Shown in pieces: positions 1 through 7,965 of a stretch of DNA of 64,000 bases. Location: positions 113,262-177,261 of the forward strand of contig JBCAZH010000001.1 of NCBI GenBank assembly GCA_038533155.1, read 5' to 3'. The position numbers were made by a program, and so were the translations under genes. Source of the DNA: CALBPI01 sp038533155. GTDB lineage: Bacteria; Pseudomonadota; Gammaproteobacteria; Steroidobacterales; Woeseiaceae. Within the stretch, counting starts at the first letter, position 1. Each line of letters opens with the position of its first letter. The notes below the pieces were generated by a model that searched no databases, had not been told where the DNA came from, and was given only the letters and a program-made list of their open reading frames with translations.

Positions 1-752
1 CCGCCGTCCACACGCAGCTCGCTGCCAGTCACAAATTTCGACTCGTCACTGGCGAGGTACAGAACGGCATAAGCGACATCGTCAGGTTCACCGACCTTGC
101 CGATGGGAATTTGCTTGCCGAGCTTGTGCAGCAACACATCGCGGTCATTGTTGCTCGACATGCCATCCAGAATCGGTGTGTCGATGAATACCGGATGCAC
201 CGAATTGCATCGAATGCCGGTCTGGCGCCGGGCGCAATCCAACGCGATCGACTTGGACAAGTGGCACACGGCCGCCTTGGCCGAGTTGTAGGCCGCGTAG
301 TTGTGTCCTGCAATGATGCCGGCAATCGACGAGATGTTGATGATGCTGCCGGGCCCGGAGCGCTCCATTAGCGGCAACCCTACCTTGCAGCCAATAAATA
401 CGGCGTCCAAGTCGACTGCGTGGACGTGCCGCCAACGCTCGATCGTTTCGTCGACGACATTGCCGATGGACCCGATGCCCGCATTGTTCACAAGAATGTT
501 TAGGCCACCGAGCGATTCCGCTTTATCGACAGCGGCTTGCCAATGCTCGATTTCCGTCACATCGTGCATAAGGCTATGCGCTCGATCCGGATAACGTTCG
601 TTGATGGCAGCGGCGACCGCTTGCACGCCATCCGCGTTGATATCCGTTGCCAACACGGTCGCGCCTTCTTCGGCAAGCTTGTGCGCGATCGCGGCACCAA
701 GCCCCTGCGCGGCGCCGGTCACCAGCGCAATCTTTCCTGCTACTCGTCCCAC
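1..752 (-). CDS. SDR family NAD(P)-dependent oxidoreductase (C-terminus cut by window edge)
   Basis: Classical short-chain dehydrogenase/reductase, a Rossmann-fold cytosolic oxidoreductase whose substrate cannot be told from sequence. The start is a GTG at 752 with the SD-like AAAAGGGAG just upstream. The N-terminus carries the cofactor loop TGAAQGLG. The middle has the NISSIAG strand and the catalytic YAAYNSAK (Tyr and Lys) motif. The last visible residues, YLASDESKFVTGSELRVDGG, are the usual SDR C-terminus, so only a few codons are missing. It lies 38 bp downstream of sodX on the same strand, so it is probably the last gene of the RND-sodN-sodX transcript. Confidence 0.9.
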   Translation of the reverse strand, partial: MGRVAGKIALVTGAAQGLGAAIAHKLAEEGATVLATDINADGVQAVAAAINERYPDRAHSLMHDVTEIEHWQAAVDKAESLGGLNILVNNAGIGSIGNVVDETIERWRHVHAVDLDAVFIGCKVGLPLMERSGPGSIINISSIAGIIAGHNYAAYNSAKAAVCHLSKSIALDCARRQTGIRCNSVHPVFIDTPILDGMSSNNDRDVLLHKLGKQIPIGKVGEPDDVAYAVLYLASDESKFVTGSELRVDG

Positions 753-790
753 AGAGCGTTGCTCCCTTTTGTTTGTTGTGGTCGCCTGAC

Positions 791-1111
791 CTAGTGCGCC
801 CGGAGGCGTTTGAACCCAGTCGGAGAGACCGACGCCCAAGCTACGTGCGTCACCCGCTCAAGCGTGACCGTGCCCAACGCACTCGAGTCTGAACCGAGCT
901 GCCCATCGCTGATCAGTTCGCAATGGCCAGCATCCACCCGGCCGGTGCGCTTAATCATGGGCCCGTAGTGCTGGTGGTCGACGCAGACGATCGCGCCAGT
1001 GGCTAAAGTCGCACGCCGCCGGTCGGTGAGGCGGCGTGCAAGAACATAGTCGCCGTCCGCGAGCGTGGGCAGCATGCTGCGACCACGCACACGGAACAGC
1101 CGAAACGGCAT
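791..1111 (-). CDS. sodX: Nickel-type superoxide dismutase maturation protease
   Basis: A 106-residue S26-family (signal-peptidase-like) serine peptidase expected to remove the leader of the Ni-SOD precursor and expose its nickel-binding N-terminal His. The Ser box RGRSMLPTLADGD puts the nucleophile at about Ser12, and GPMIKR supplies the general-base Lys at about 54. There is no membrane anchor, as expected for cytoplasmic SodX. The ATG at 1111 lies 5 bp after the sodN stop; the reading frame is open further upstream inside sodN, but that extension does not look like the family. Function is assigned from the motifs plus adjacency to sodN. Confidence 0.88.
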   Translation of the reverse strand: MPFRLFRVRGRSMLPTLADGDYVLARRLTDRRRATLATGAIVCVDHQHYGPMIKRTGRVDAGHCELISDGQLGSDSSALGTVTLERVTHVAWASVSPTGFKRLRAH

Positions 1112-1116
1112 TGTGC

Positions 1117-1614
1117 TCAGAGGACCGGGTACACCGTTTCCAGCGACGGCTTGTACGGGCACACCGCGCGCTTGGTTTCGACGCCCTTGGTTTCCCAGAA
1201 CATCTCGGCGAACTGGTTGCACAGTTCGACCAATTGCAGCGCATCGTCGCGTGAGACACCTTGCTTACACTTGCTGCCCGTCAACATGATGTTGTGAACG
1301 AGCTCATGTGCGTTCGGGTGTTTCTCAAACTGCGGCGCCTTCAGGTAGTCGCCCCAAATCACGCGCACTTCGTGCTTCACATCTTCTGCGTGCTTCTCTT
1401 TTTGAGCGATGCAGCGCGAAATCGCATTGTGCAATGCGAGCTCGCTATCGGGCTTATGGCTCATCCACTCTTCCATGACGTCGATCATCCGAACGACGGT
1501 CAGCGCGGAGATCAAAATCGGCGCAGGATCATAGATCGCGCAGGGTACGTCGCAGTGAGCTTCGACTTCTTGGGCCTGATCGCCGGCCATAGCATCAATG
1601 ACGCGATGTAACAC
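1117..1614 (-). CDS. sodN: Nickel superoxide dismutase precursor
   Basis: Ni-dependent superoxide dismutase, a cytoplasmic homohexamer in characterised members. The GTG start at 1614 has AAGGAG about 8 nt upstream and gives a 165-residue precursor. The first 19 residues form a leader ending before HCDVPCAIYDPA, which is the nickel hook. After cleavage His1, Cys2 and Cys6 ligate nickel, and Asp3 and Tyr9 are also conserved. The remainder is a helical bundle of the right length (about 146 residues). The gene lies 42 bp downstream of an RND exporter gene and directly before sodX. No operator could be seen in the short upstream gap. Confidence 0.95.
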   Translation of the reverse strand: MLHRVIDAMAGDQAQEVEAHCDVPCAIYDPAPILISALTVVRMIDVMEEWMSHKPDSELALHNAISRCIAQKEKHAEDVKHEVRVIWGDYLKAPQFEKHPNAHELVHNIMLTGSKCKQGVSRDDALQLVELCNQFAEMFWETKGVETKRAVCPYKPSLETVYPVL

Positions 1615-1656
1615 AGTGAGTTCTCCTTGAGTGTTCTGTCGCAAATATCCGGCCGC

Positions 1657-3963
1657 CTAGTTTGCCTCAATCGCAGAAGGCGTGCGAGCCACGAACCGCT
1701 CGTCAAGCCAGATCACGATGGCCGGCAGCATCACCAGGTCGTAGATCACCGCACTAGATACGACCATGGCGATCATGACGCCCGATGTGACGTTTAAGTT
1801 GAAGTCACTGGTTGCCAACACCATGAATCCGGCGGTCAGCGTGATCGAGGTCACGATCAACGCTCTGGCTACCGTTGTGATGGCGTAACGCATGGCGGGT
1901 ACCGGATCGAGTCCTTGCTCACGTCGTGCGGCCAGATATTTGGTCAGCAGGTACACGGTATCGTCCACGACAATGCCGATCGTCATGCTGAACACGACCG
2001 CCGCGGCCAGGTTGATGTGGCCGACGACGATGCCCCAAATGCCAAACGCGATGGCGGCTGGCAGCAGATTGGGTAACAGTGACATCAGGCCGAAGACCCA
2101 CGAGCGCAACGCCACGATCAACGTGATCGTGATCAGGCCTAGGGCGAGCAACGAGCCGGTCAACATCGCGTTGATGTTGCGTTGGCCGATGTTCGCCCAG
2201 GACACGTCGGACCCGGCGCCAGGTGTCGCTAGATGTGGCGCGTTGTCTTCGAACCATCGTTGGGCGCGCACTTCCAGATCGAGAATGCCAGCGGTTCTCT
2301 CACCGCCGATCCGAACATCCACTCGCAAAGTCGACTTGTCGAAGCTGATTTGATTGTTCAGGTCGAGCCCAAACGGCAGGGACATTTCATACAGCAGCAA
2401 ATACTGCGCCGCCAGATCGGCGCGATCGGGCAGCACACGCGCCTCCGCGCGGTCACCGTTCATATCCTGGTTCAAGCGCTTGAGCGTTTCCGTGAAGCTT
2501 GAAACGTAGATGACCTCCGGCTGTTCACGTGCCCAGTTCATAAACGACTCGACCGTTGCGAGAAACTCGGGGTTGGTAATGCCATTGGCCCCGCCGCTGT
2601 CCATCGCGAAACTCATCACGAACGGACCGGTCAGATTGTCGATCGTGAAATCGGCGGCCTGGCGAAGCGGAAGGTCTGTCGAAAAGTATTCGATAAAGTC
2701 GTCTTCGAGCGTGTTGCGCGGCACGAAGCTCACGAGCAACAACGCAACCGCAGCGCTTACGATCGTCAATGGTTTACGTTTATCGAGCAACCAGTCGGCC
2801 AGTCGCGCCATGGCGGCCTCACTGCGGGGTTCGCTGCGTTTAAAGGGCAGACGTTGGGTCAATGCGGGAATGGTCAGCAGCGTAAAGATCAAGGCCATGA
2901 CGACACCGATAGCGACGAGATTCCCGAGATCGCGGAAGGGCGGCACTTCGCTGTAGTTGAGTCCCAGAAACCCAATGCCGGTGGTCAATGTCGTCAGAAG
3001 AATCGGTTGAAGATTCGTTCGCAGCGCAGCGTATGCCGCATCAGCGGCAGAGCCACCACCGCGGAACCGCGCGAGGAACACGCTGAGCATATGTACAGAA
3101 TCCGCGACCGCGAGCGTCATGACGATACTCGGCACGGCCACCGTCGCCGCGTTTAGGCGGAACCCGAGGTAACCTGCAAGTCCCAGCGTGGCGACGATGC
3201 TCAGCAACACGACCACAATGATCGACGCTGTGGCGGCCAGCGAACGCAAGGCGATCGTCAGCAGGATCACGACGATCAGTGCGACGATCGGAATGAAGCG
3301 GAAAAAGTCGCTGATTGAGAGTTCATCGAACGTCTGATCGCCGATGGCGGAACCGAGCAAATAGATATCGATGTCGGGATATTGCGCCGCATATTGCGCC
3401 CGCAGTTCACGTGCGTAGGTCGCGATTTCCGGTACGGCCTCCTGATCTTGCTCCGGCATGTTGAGCATCACGTTGATCGCTGCAACATGCGCCTCGGGAG
3501 AAACCCACCGGTACAGGAGCTCGGGTTCGCTAAGCGCGACCGCACGAATTTCGCGCAAATCCTCCGCATTGAGACCACCGATTGGTGGTATTAGGTCGCC
3601 CACAACCAATTCATCATCGGTCGCGACGGTGTGTTGGTAGTTCGACAACGAATCAACACGGCGGGCATACGGGACTTGCCAGCCTTCATCGGTTAACTTC
3701 TGCAAAAGTTCGACAGCACGTGGCGCGAATACATCGCGATCATTCGGTGCGATAACGAACAGCACGTTGTCGGTTCGGCCAAACTGGTCCTGCAGCGCGA
3801 GTTCGGCGACGTAGTTGGGGTTGTCGAGGTCAAAGAAGATCGAATCGTCCGTTTCGAGTGCGAGACGGGTCAACCCGAAACCGGTTGCAATGACTAGCAT
3901 GAGCGCAAGACTTGCCGCCAAACCATCGCGTTCAACAAGCCATCGACAAAAACGTTCAGCCAT
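1657..3963 (-). CDS. RND superfamily (MMPL-type) exporter
   Basis: A 768-residue inner-membrane protein with the MMPL/RND 'predicted exporter' layout. TM1 is near residues 17-35. A periplasmic domain follows to about 215, then a block of five TM helices to about 375, and the pattern repeats with TM7 near 395, a second periplasmic domain and a last block from about 610 to 755. Both membrane blocks contain the charged RND helix (LAVADSVHML in the first half, IGIVVDDTVYLL in the second). Substrate is unknown; relatives move lipids, hopanoids or sterols. First gene of the apparent operon with sodN, sodX and the SDR. The start is ATG at 3963 with a weak SD. Confidence 0.85.
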   Translation of the reverse strand: MAERFCRWLVERDGLAASLALMLVIATGFGLTRLALETDDSIFFDLDNPNYVAELALQDQFGRTDNVLFVIAPNDRDVFAPRAVELLQKLTDEGWQVPYARRVDSLSNYQHTVATDDELVVGDLIPPIGGLNAEDLREIRAVALSEPELLYRWVSPEAHVAAINVMLNMPEQDQEAVPEIATYARELRAQYAAQYPDIDIYLLGSAIGDQTFDELSISDFFRFIPIVALIVVILLTIALRSLAATASIIVVVLLSIVATLGLAGYLGFRLNAATVAVPSIVMTLAVADSVHMLSVFLARFRGGGSAADAAYAALRTNLQPILLTTLTTGIGFLGLNYSEVPPFRDLGNLVAIGVVMALIFTLLTIPALTQRLPFKRSEPRSEAAMARLADWLLDKRKPLTIVSAAVALLLVSFVPRNTLEDDFIEYFSTDLPLRQAADFTIDNLTGPFVMSFAMDSGGANGITNPEFLATVESFMNWAREQPEVIYVSSFTETLKRLNQDMNGDRAEARVLPDRADLAAQYLLLYEMSLPFGLDLNNQISFDKSTLRVDVRIGGERTAGILDLEVRAQRWFEDNAPHLATPGAGSDVSWANIGQRNINAMLTGSLLALGLITITLIVALRSWVFGLMSLLPNLLPAAIAFGIWGIVVGHINLAAAVVFSMTIGIVVDDTVYLLTKYLAARREQGLDPVPAMRYAITTVARALIVTSITLTAGFMVLATSDFNLNVTSGVMIAMVVSSAVIYDLVMLPAIVIWLDERFVARTPSAIEAN

Positions 3964-4057
3964 TCGTCCGATTCCGATTATTCCGTTGTTTCGAGTGTGG
4001 CATTGTCAGGAGCGTCTGGTAGCCTCTTCGGCGACAACAAGAACAAGCATCAACGAT

Positions 4058-4459
4058 ATGGTGACAGCAAAATCCGAGGATCAAGGAACGAAGAACCTCG
4101 TCGTGTTTGTGGACGATATTCCGCAGATGCTCAGGATCGTAGCCCGCATGTTCGACGAGATGGGCGTCACCGGCAAGTGCTTTAATGATCCCGATGCGGC
4201 GCTCGAGTTTGTTCGTGACCACAAGGATGCCGTGCGCTTGCTGATCACTGACCAATCGATGCAACCGAAAACCGGTTTACAGCTTGTTGATGAGCTGCAA
4301 TCTCAGGGTGTTAAGCCGCCGGTTGTTCTCGCAACCAGCGTCCAATCTTCAGCCGCGCTGGATGAATACCAAAGTCGCGGAATTACGGCGCTCCTACGCA
4401 AACCGTTTACACTCCAGGAACTGGAGCAGGTCATCAGCGCTTTCGCTATATCTGCTTGA
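4058..4459 (+). CDS. Stand-alone response regulator receiver protein
   Basis: A 133-residue single-domain receiver with no output domain. It shows the acidic pair VVFVDD, the phosphoacceptor Asp in LLITDQSMQ, the switch residue in LATSVQS and the Lys in LLRKPF. Such proteins act as phosphate shuttles or bind a partner such as a diguanylate cyclase or motor. The ATG at 4058 is chosen because the domain begins about 14 residues later; frame-open sequence further upstream runs into the opposite-strand RND gene. No histidine kinase is nearby, so its partner is unknown. It is divergent from the RND-sodN operon. Confidence 0.85.
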   Translation: MVTAKSEDQGTKNLVVFVDDIPQMLRIVARMFDEMGVTGKCFNDPDAALEFVRDHKDAVRLLITDQSMQPKTGLQLVDELQSQGVKPPVVLATSVQSSAALDEYQSRGITALLRKPFTLQELEQVISAFAISA

Positions 4460-4492
4460 CCGCGAGTGTCGCGCCTTAAATCGGAGCCCTTT

Positions 4493-4876
4493 ATGAAACT
4501 GGCCAGAGTCGTTCTGTGGATTTTTGCGCTGATGACGTTGACCTTCGGCGCCGTGTCGCTGGTCGCGCCGCAAATCATTGCCGGTGCAATCAAGATTGAA
4601 ATGCTGACGCCAGGCGCTATGACGGAAATCCGGTCTTTTTACGGCGGATTGGAGTTGGGGCTCGCGGCGTTTTGGATAGCGGGTGCGATCAAACCTGAAC
4701 TAACCCGCGCCGCATTGGTATCGATGGTGCTTGCGTGGGGTGCTGTGGCACTGTCCCGCATCGCTGGATTGGTGATCGATGGGGGAACGGCAAGTTCTTT
4801 GTATTACGCCTTGGTCTCCGAAGTTGCGGCCGCGGTTATGGCCTATATTGCTCTGATTCGGTTGCCGGCCACTTGA
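4493..4876 (+). CDS. DUF4345 family membrane protein
   Basis: A 127-residue protein with four predicted TM segments (about 5-27, 48-67, 72-92 and 100-122). The FYGGLELGLAAFW segment is typical of the DUF4345 family. Function is unknown. The ATG at 4493 has GGAG about 7 nt upstream. It follows the receiver gene by 33 bp on the same strand. Its last 41 bases overlap the 3' end of the convergent MATE gene, which suggests antisense interference between the two mRNA tails. Confidence 0.7.
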   Translation: MKLARVVLWIFALMTLTFGAVSLVAPQIIAGAIKIEMLTPGAMTEIRSFYGGLELGLAAFWIAGAIKPELTRAALVSMVLAWGAVALSRIAGLVIDGGTASSLYYALVSEVAAAVMAYIALIRLPAT

Positions 4877-6140
4877 TAATCGGCGCTTCGCGCAATCTGC
4901 GCCGGTACACCAGTGCCATGCCGGCGCCACGAGCGATCATGAACAACGTGAATGAAAGCCACAGTCCATGATTGTCAAAACCCTGCGTCAACCACCAAGC
5001 GGGCAGGAATACTCCGATCGCACTGATCAGCATGATGTTGCGCATGTCGCGGGCCCACGTGGCGCCGACAAAAACGCCGTCGTAGAGAAAACTCCACACG
5101 CTGACCAGCGGTGACAGTACGAGCCATGGCAAGAAGATCGCAGCGGCTGTGCGCACCGCACCAATGTCGGACAACAACGCGACCAGTGAACGTCCACCGA
5201 CGGCGAACGCCAGCGCAAAGCCGACGGCGATAGCGACGGACCAACCTAGTGTTCGTGACACTGCGGCCTTCAACAACGTTCTGTCGCGAGCACCCCAAGC
5301 TTTGCCAACGAGCGCCTCGGCAGCGTTGGCCAATCCATCCAGTGCAAACGACAACAGCAGCTGCAGGTTCATTAACAACGCATTAACAGCAAGGATGATC
5401 TCGCCAAATCGAGCGCCTTGCGCTGTGAAGAACGCGAACGTGGCATCGAGCGCCAGCGTGCGCACAAACAGGTGACCGTTGACGTTGAAAAAGTCGCGAT
5501 AGGCGCCAGCTTTCATCAACAGGTCTGTCTGCAGATGACCTTCGCGACCACGCAATGCGACACGAATGCCGGCTAAGCCGACCAACATCCCTGTGCCTTC
5601 GGCTGATACCGACGCAATTGCAACACCGGCTTCTTCAAGACCTACAACACCGACCAACCATAGGTCGAGGACAATGTTGACCGTGTTGCTCACGAGGACC
5701 ATCACGAGCGGGATACGTGTGTTCTGCATGCCGATGAACCAGCCGATGAGAGCAAAGTTCGCAAGCGTCGTAGGTGCAGACCACATACGAATCCGGAAGT
5801 AGGTGTCAGCGGCCGCGATTACATCGGGCTCGGCCGCCATGATGGACCAAGCAAGAGATGCAATCGGTCGCTTGAACGCGAGCAGGACCAGCGCGAGGCT
5901 CGTCGATACGATGAGGGCTTGCCCGAGGTTCGTGCGTGCCGCACTGAAATCCTGTCGTCCCAAGGCTTGTGCCGTGAGTCCGGTGGTACCCATGCGCAGA
6001 AAATTCATCGACATGAACACGATGCCGAATACGGCGCCCGCTAGAGCGACACCGGCAAGCGGTGTCGCGTCGTCGAGATGCCCGAGTACGCCGGCGTCGA
6101 CCATCGACACCAACGGCACAGAGATGTTCGACAGAACCAT
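4836..6140 (-). CDS. MATE family efflux transporter (DinF-like)
   Basis: Multidrug and toxic-compound extrusion protein with about 12 TM helices, an inner-membrane cation antiporter in characterised members. From the first ATG it has 434 residues and starts MVLSNISVPLVSMVDAGVLG. In MATE proteins this segment is normally preceded by about 10-20 residues including LALP. The frame here does continue upstream with VSHSTVWQLALPM as far as a CTG at 6200 that overlaps the stop of the upstream dehydrogenase gene. The annotated start may therefore be too short. Substrate unknown. Confidence 0.88.
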   Translation of the reverse strand: MVLSNISVPLVSMVDAGVLGHLDDATPLAGVALAGAVFGIVFMSMNFLRMGTTGLTAQALGRQDFSAARTNLGQALIVSTSLALVLLAFKRPIASLAWSIMAAEPDVIAAADTYFRIRMWSAPTTLANFALIGWFIGMQNTRIPLVMVLVSNTVNIVLDLWLVGVVGLEEAGVAIASVSAEGTGMLVGLAGIRVALRGREGHLQTDLLMKAGAYRDFFNVNGHLFVRTLALDATFAFFTAQGARFGEIILAVNALLMNLQLLLSFALDGLANAAEALVGKAWGARDRTLLKAAVSRTLGWSVAIAVGFALAFAVGGRSLVALLSDIGAVRTAAAIFLPWLVLSPLVSVWSFLYDGVFVGATWARDMRNIMLISAIGVFLPAWWLTQGFDNHGLWLSFTLFMIARGAGMALVYRRRLREAPIIKWPATESEQYRP

Positions 6141-6196
6141 CGGCAGCGCGAGCTGCCAGACAGTGCTGTGAGAGACGGGATCGGTAGTGGGTTTTT

Positions 6197-7399
6197 TCAG
6201 AACGCGTTAACGCCGGTCAGAGCCTTCCCAACGACAAGCTGATGGACCGTCTCGGTGCCTTCGTAGGTGATGACGCTCTCGAGATTCAGCATATGTCGAA
6301 TCGGTACATACTCGGCGCTGATGCCACTGCCACCAAGAATGTCGCGCGCATCACGCGCGATATCGATTGCGATCCGCGCATTGTTCCATTTTGCGACCGA
6401 CACTTGCTCGGGTCGCATGCGACCCGCTTGATTGAGCTCGCCGAGTCGCAGTGATGCCAGCTGAGCCAAAGTGATTTGTCGCGCCATTTCCGCGAGGCGC
6501 AGCTGGATGGTTTGCGTGTGGTTCAGTGGACGGTCGAACAACACTCGATCTTCGGTGTATTTCAGCACAGCGTCGAGGCAGGCTTGGGCGGCGCCGATGC
6601 ACCCCCAAGTGATGCCGTAGCGCGCTTTGGTCAAACAACCGAGCGGTCCTTTGAGACCTTTGACATTGGGCAACAAGGCGTCCGCTGGTACACGCACATC
6701 GTCGAGAAACAGCGCGCCCGTCCGCGACGCTCGCAAAGAGAATTTGTTGTCGATTTCCTGCACCGAAAAACCTGGCGTGTTTGTCGGCACAATGAAACCG
6801 CGTACCCCATCGTCAGTCATTGCCCACAACACACAGACGTCGGCGATCGGTGCGTTGGTAATCCACATTTTCGAGCCGTTGATCACCCAGTCATCGCCAT
6901 CGCGGCGCGCGTGCGTTTTCATGTTGGAGGGATCCGAGCCGCCATGGGGCTCCGTCAGTCCGAAGCAGCCGATCGACTCTGCGCTCGCGAGGCGGGGCAG
7001 CCAGTATTTTTTCTGTGCCTCTGAGCCGTAAGCGTGAATCGGGTGCATCACCAGACTCGATTGGACAGATACGAAACTGCGCACGCCGCTATCGCCGCGC
7101 TCGAGTTCCTGACAGATCAAGCCGTACGCTATGTCGCTCATGCCGGCACAGCCATAGCCCTCGATGGTGCTGCCGAGCAAGCCGAGGTCAGCGATCTTGC
7201 TGATCAGCGACTCGGGGAACGTGTGGTTCTCGAAGTGCTCACGGATCACCGGGATCACCTCATCATCGACAAAGCGTGCAACCGTATCCTGCACCATCGC
7301 TTCCTCGTCGCCGAGCGCGCTGCGCACGTCGTACAAGTCGAGTGGGTTGATTACTTCATTCCGAGAAGGTTTGCCGTCGAGTGGTGTTGCTGTCGCCAT
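6197..7399 (-). CDS. gcdH: Acyl-CoA dehydrogenase, glutaryl-CoA dehydrogenase type
   Basis: FAD enzyme of about 400 residues that oxidises and decarboxylates glutaryl-CoA to crotonyl-CoA in Lys/Trp and dicarboxylate breakdown. The FAD/substrate motif CFGLTEPHGGSDPSNMKT lies near residue 145 and KMWITNAPIADV follows. The catalytic Glu is about residue 380 in VITYEGTETVH. DILGGSGISAEY and the C-terminal YEGT-type ending match glutaryl-CoA dehydrogenases better than short-chain acyl-CoA dehydrogenases. Start ATG at 7399 with GGGGCG upstream. It overlaps the probable extended start of the MATE gene. No other lysine-degradation gene is in the window. Confidence 0.85.
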   Translation of the reverse strand: MATATPLDGKPSRNEVINPLDLYDVRSALGDEEAMVQDTVARFVDDEVIPVIREHFENHTFPESLISKIADLGLLGSTIEGYGCAGMSDIAYGLICQELERGDSGVRSFVSVQSSLVMHPIHAYGSEAQKKYWLPRLASAESIGCFGLTEPHGGSDPSNMKTHARRDGDDWVINGSKMWITNAPIADVCVLWAMTDDGVRGFIVPTNTPGFSVQEIDNKFSLRASRTGALFLDDVRVPADALLPNVKGLKGPLGCLTKARYGITWGCIGAAQACLDAVLKYTEDRVLFDRPLNHTQTIQLRLAEMARQITLAQLASLRLGELNQAGRMRPEQVSVAKWNNARIAIDIARDARDILGGSGISAEYVPIRHMLNLESVITYEGTETVHQLVVGKALTGVNAF

Positions 7400-7443
7400 T
7401 AGTTCGCCCCAAAAGTCCCGGACGGGAGTCTATCACGCACAGC

Positions 7444-7908
7444 TTATGGCTTACGCTGCACCGCATGGTGAAAACGCCACAACGGCAGCAGCATTGATAG
7501 CTGCGCAAACTCGACAAAACTTCGAAGTGAGACCTGCTTTTGGCAGACCAGGTCCAGACACGCGGCAATGAACAGCAGGGCGGCGCCTAGCGCGGGAACG
7601 AAGTCGAGTCTGCCTGCTGCTAGGGCAGCAAGGCTCGCGATGCCAAGGACCACCGGCAGCAGTGCCAGGGCCAGCGGTAACGACAAGATGAAGTAGTAGA
7701 CGACAACAGCGAGCAACAAGAGGGTCGCCCAGTCGAGGAATTTGGAGATGTTACCGAGTGCCTCGGGCACGGGCAGCACTGTGAGTAGCAACAAAAGGGC
7801 AAACCCAAACATGCCGCTGGCAAGATCGTTCACGACACCATAGCGACGATTCGCGCGCATCGTGTCAAAGCGATCAATCCAGTGATACAGCGGCGTCGAG
7901 GTCTCCAT
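7444..7908 (-). CDS. Hypothetical membrane protein
   Basis: A 154-residue protein I do not recognise. It has a soluble N-terminus of about 25 residues (YHWIDRFDTMRANRRYG) and then four hydrophobic segments (about 31-48, 58-79, 80-96 and 103-118). The C-terminus is basic and amphipathic. The start is either the GTG at 7911 or the adjacent ATG at 7908; neither has a strong SD. It sits between the TonB receptor gene (57 bp upstream) and the acyl-CoA dehydrogenase (44 bp downstream) on one strand, so it may be co-transcribed, but nothing ties it to either function. Confidence 0.6.
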   Translation of the reverse strand: METSTPLYHWIDRFDTMRANRRYGVVNDLASGMFGFALLLLLTVLPVPEALGNISKFLDWATLLLLAVVVYYFILSLPLALALLPVVLGIASLAALAAGRLDFVPALGAALLFIAACLDLVCQKQVSLRSFVEFAQLSMLLPLWRFHHAVQRKP

Positions 7909-7965
7909 CACTGGAGTATGAACGACCCATCGAAAAAAGTCGTTTCACACGCCCTAGTGTTTCAT

